Shown here: in pieces, positions 62,258 through 64,000 of the stretch | Layout: each line of letters begins with the position of its first letter | How positions within the stretch are numbered: the stretch's first letter is position 1 | NCBI GenBank assembly: GCA_947176505.1 | Contig: CAMWQW010000011.1 | Span: forward strand, 1-64,000 | From: an uncultured Lachnospiraceae bacterium | GTDB lineage: Bacteria; Bacillota; Clostridia; Lachnospirales; Lachnospiraceae | Reading direction: 5' to 3' | Length of the DNA: 64,000 nucleotides | Made by a program: the position numbers and the translations under genes | The notes under the pieces: generated by a model | Databases searched by the model: none | What the model was told of the DNA's origin: nothing | The model's input: the letters and a program-made list of their open reading frames with translations, nothing else

Positions 62258-62788
62258 CTACACGAGAATACCCGCCAGAACAATACTCGCCGCTACTCCC
62301 GCCAATGTGGCAAGCAAAGCTCCCGCAAGCGTATATCTGGTTTTTGTCACCTTAGCAGCCAGAAAGTAAACTGACATCGTATAAAAAATCGTCTCCGTGC
62401 AGCTCATCATAATAGATGTGGTCGTGCCAATCAGCGAATCCGGTCCGTGGTTCTTAAAGATATCCAGCACTAATCCCGTGGCTGCGGAAGAAGAAAACAT
62501 TTTAATAAGAATTAACGGTACAAGCTCCGATGAAAACCCCATTTTAGATGTAATACCTGCAAAAAGACCTCCGAAAAAATCCAAAAATCCCGAAGCGCGT
62601 AGCACGCCCACCGCCACCATCAACCCGATCAGTGTAGGCATGATGCGGATTACCGTATAGAATCCGTCTTTTGCCCCTTTGATAAAATCCTCATACACGT
62701 TGCTTCTCGCGGCTACACCATATGCCACGATATAGAAGATAATAACCGGAATGATAATGTTGGAAATATTGGACAGAACAGCAACCAT
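62258..62788 (-). CDS. spmB: Spore maturation protein B
   Basis: 176 residues. Nucleoside-recognition (Gate) domain with several TM helices: ISNIIIPVIIFYIVAYG, FIKGAKDGFYTVIRIMPTLI, VLRASGFLDFFGGLFAG and the serine-rich IKMFSSSAATGLVLDIF. SpmB acts with SpmA in forespore dehydration. GAGGAATCACCC precedes the ATG. spmA, normally adjacent, is not in the window. Supports a spore-forming host. Confidence 0.92.
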   Translation of the reverse strand: MVAVLSNISNIIIPVIIFYIVAYGVAARSNVYEDFIKGAKDGFYTVIRIMPTLIGLMVAVGVLRASGFLDFFGGLFAGITSKMGFSSELVPLILIKMFSSSAATGLVLDIFKNHGPDSLIGTTTSIMMSCTETIFYTMSVYFLAAKVTKTRYTLAGALLATLAGVAASIVLAGILV

Positions 62789-62896
62789 GGGTGATTCCTC
62801 ACATAAAAAGACTGCACAGAATATTAATATAATCTATGCAGTCCTACTATATCATATGTATGATTCTTGTCTTATGTGCCTGTTATCCCTTGCCCG

Positions 62897-64000
62897 TCAT
62901 TCTGTCTCTGTTTCCGCTATGATATTCCTTGCCACATATACGCCGCTTGCCGACGCATGCGAAAGAGAATGGGTCACACCGCTGCCGTCTCCGATAATAT
63001 ATAGTCCCTTATATTTCGTCTCAAGATGTTCATCAATCTCCACTTCCATATTGTAGAACTTCACTTCCACACCATACAGAAGCGTATCGTCATTGGCTGT
63101 ACCCGGCGCAATCTTGTCAAGCGCATAAATCATCTCCATAATGCCGTCCAAAATACGCTTCGGCAATACAAGACTTAAATCTCCCGGCGTCGCTGACAAA
63201 GTAGGTTCCACCAGCCCCTCTTCAATACGTTTCGCGTTGCTCCGTCTTCCTCTTACCAGATCTCCAAAACGCTGTACGATCACCCCACCGCCCAACATAT
63301 TGGACAGTCTGGCGATGCTCTCACCGTAACCGTTGCTGTCCTTGAACGGCTCGGAGAAGTGTTTTGCCACGAGCAGCGCAAAATTTGTGTTGTTCGTCTG
63401 TTTATCTGCTCCCTCGTAACTGTGTCCGTTTACTGTCACAATACCGTTGGTATTCTCATTCACTACAATACCATGAGGATTCATACAGAAGGTTCTTACT
63501 TTATCCTCAAATTTCTCTGTGCGGTAAACAATCTTACTCTCATACAATTCGTCTGTAAGATGAGAGAAAATTACCGCCGGAAGTTCCACTCTGACGCCGA
63601 TATCCACACGATTGGACTTCGTTTCAATATTCAGGTCCCCGCATACCTTTTCCATCCATTTACTACCGCTTCGTCCGACAGATATAACACATTTGTCACA
63701 TTCGTAGGAAGCCTCTTCGCAGACTACCCGATAGCCGGTGTTTATATTCTCCACCGATTGTACCGGTGTATCGAAATAAAAGTCCGCTTTGTCTTTTAAC
63801 GCTTCATAGAGATTCTTTAACACAACATAATTGATGTCCGTTCCCAAATGACGCACAGAAGCATCAAGCAGATTCAGTTTGTTTTGCAGACACAATTTCT
63901 TAAAATGACTTCCGGCTGTGGTGTACAGCTTCGTACCTTCCCCGCCGTATTTCATATTGATTGCATCCACATATTTCATTAGGTCAATGGCTTGTTTCTT
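62897..64000 (-). CDS. FAD-dependent oxidoreductase, C-terminal part (runs off the window)
   Basis: At least 367 residues of an open frame that continues past the right edge; its N-terminal dinucleotide-binding motif is therefore missing here. Visible are a GG-rich middle (MLGGGVIVQRFGDLVRGRRS) and the C-terminal FAD-binding signature GLYIIGDGSGVTHSLSHASA. It resembles the NAD(P)/FAD-dependent HI0933-like or 'FAD-dependent protein' group (about 450-540 aa). The substrate is unknown. It precedes spmB on the same strand after a 108-bp gap. Confidence 0.75.
   Translation of the reverse strand, partial: KKQAIDLMKYVDAINMKYGGEGTKLYTTAGSHFKKLCLQNKLNLLDASVRHLGTDINYVVLKNLYEALKDKADFYFDTPVQSVENINTGYRVVCEEASYECDKCVISVGRSGSKWMEKVCGDLNIETKSNRVDIGVRVELPAVIFSHLTDELYESKIVYRTEKFEDKVRTFCMNPHGIVVNENTNGIVTVNGHSYEGADKQTNNTNFALLVAKHFSEPFKDSNGYGESIARLSNMLGGGVIVQRFGDLVRGRRSNAKRIEEGLVEPTLSATPGDLSLVLPKRILDGIMEMIYALDKIAPGTANDDTLLYGVEVKFYNMEVEIDEHLETKYKGLYIIGDGSGVTHSLSHASASGVYVARNIIAETETE

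Overview
The window looks like a chromosome segment from a moderately low-GC, Gram-positive Clostridia, most likely a motile, spore-forming Lachnospiraceae. The evidence is strong Shine-Dalgarno (SD) sites, a large SRP RNA with an Alu-type 5' domain, a SpoIIE-type phosphatase, SpmB, an MsmX/UgpC-type shared sugar ATPase, a YesM/YesN two-component pair, a chemotaxis receptor and a large L-arabinose locus. No phage integrase, transposase or CRISPR array was seen. All names rest on reading motifs by eye; no database search was run.

Region 1 (1-9.3 kb): tadA, a tRNA-Ser(CGA), then the least explained locus. A minus-strand operon (8698 down to 1222) encodes an amidase-lysozyme fusion without a signal peptide, two DUF2589-type proteins, two small unknown proteins, a STAS protein, a membrane phosphatase fused to an RsbW-like kinase domain, and one unknown protein. 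Its promoter and a divergent promoter, which may drive a 47-residue membrane peptide, each carry a copy of the same 21-bp palindrome over the -10 box. This is my best candidate for an undescribed system.

Region 2 (9.4-24.9 kb): two tiny membrane ORFs (one KdpF-like) diverge from a KdpDE-like pair. Then come SRP RNA, a repeat-rich unknown protein, a CdaR/PucR-type regulator, a UgpC/MsmX ATPase, a copper locus (CsoR, CopA with a C-terminal CopZ that has its own SD), c-di-GMP genes (GGDEF, HD-GYP), YesL, a GNAT protein and a D-lactate dehydrogenase-like enzyme.

Region 3 (24.9-38.2 kb): an alpha/beta hydrolase, metG, a three-gene secreted/coiled-coil module of unknown role, map with SEC-C, an apparently cytoplasmic GH9 enzyme, an XRE regulator, a BlaI/BlaR1-type pair without a penicillin-sensor domain, and a MATE pump.

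Region 4 (38.3-57.6 kb): an L-arabinose system. A YtfQRT-YjfF-type furanose ABC transporter, a chemotaxis receptor, araA, an FGGY ribulokinase, araD, split transketolase and rpe all lie on the minus strand and feed the pentose phosphate pathway. An AraR-type repressor is divergent. A YesMN two-component system with a membrane-tethered paralogue of the sugar-binding protein lies beside it.

Region 5 (57.8-64 kb): a membrane GGDEF protein, a DUF885 metallopeptidase, a FabT-like MarR regulator with a FabT-like operator, a membrane-anchored Mrr-type nuclease, a structured RNA possibly of the raiA class, spmB, and an FAD-dependent oxidoreductase cut off by the window edge.
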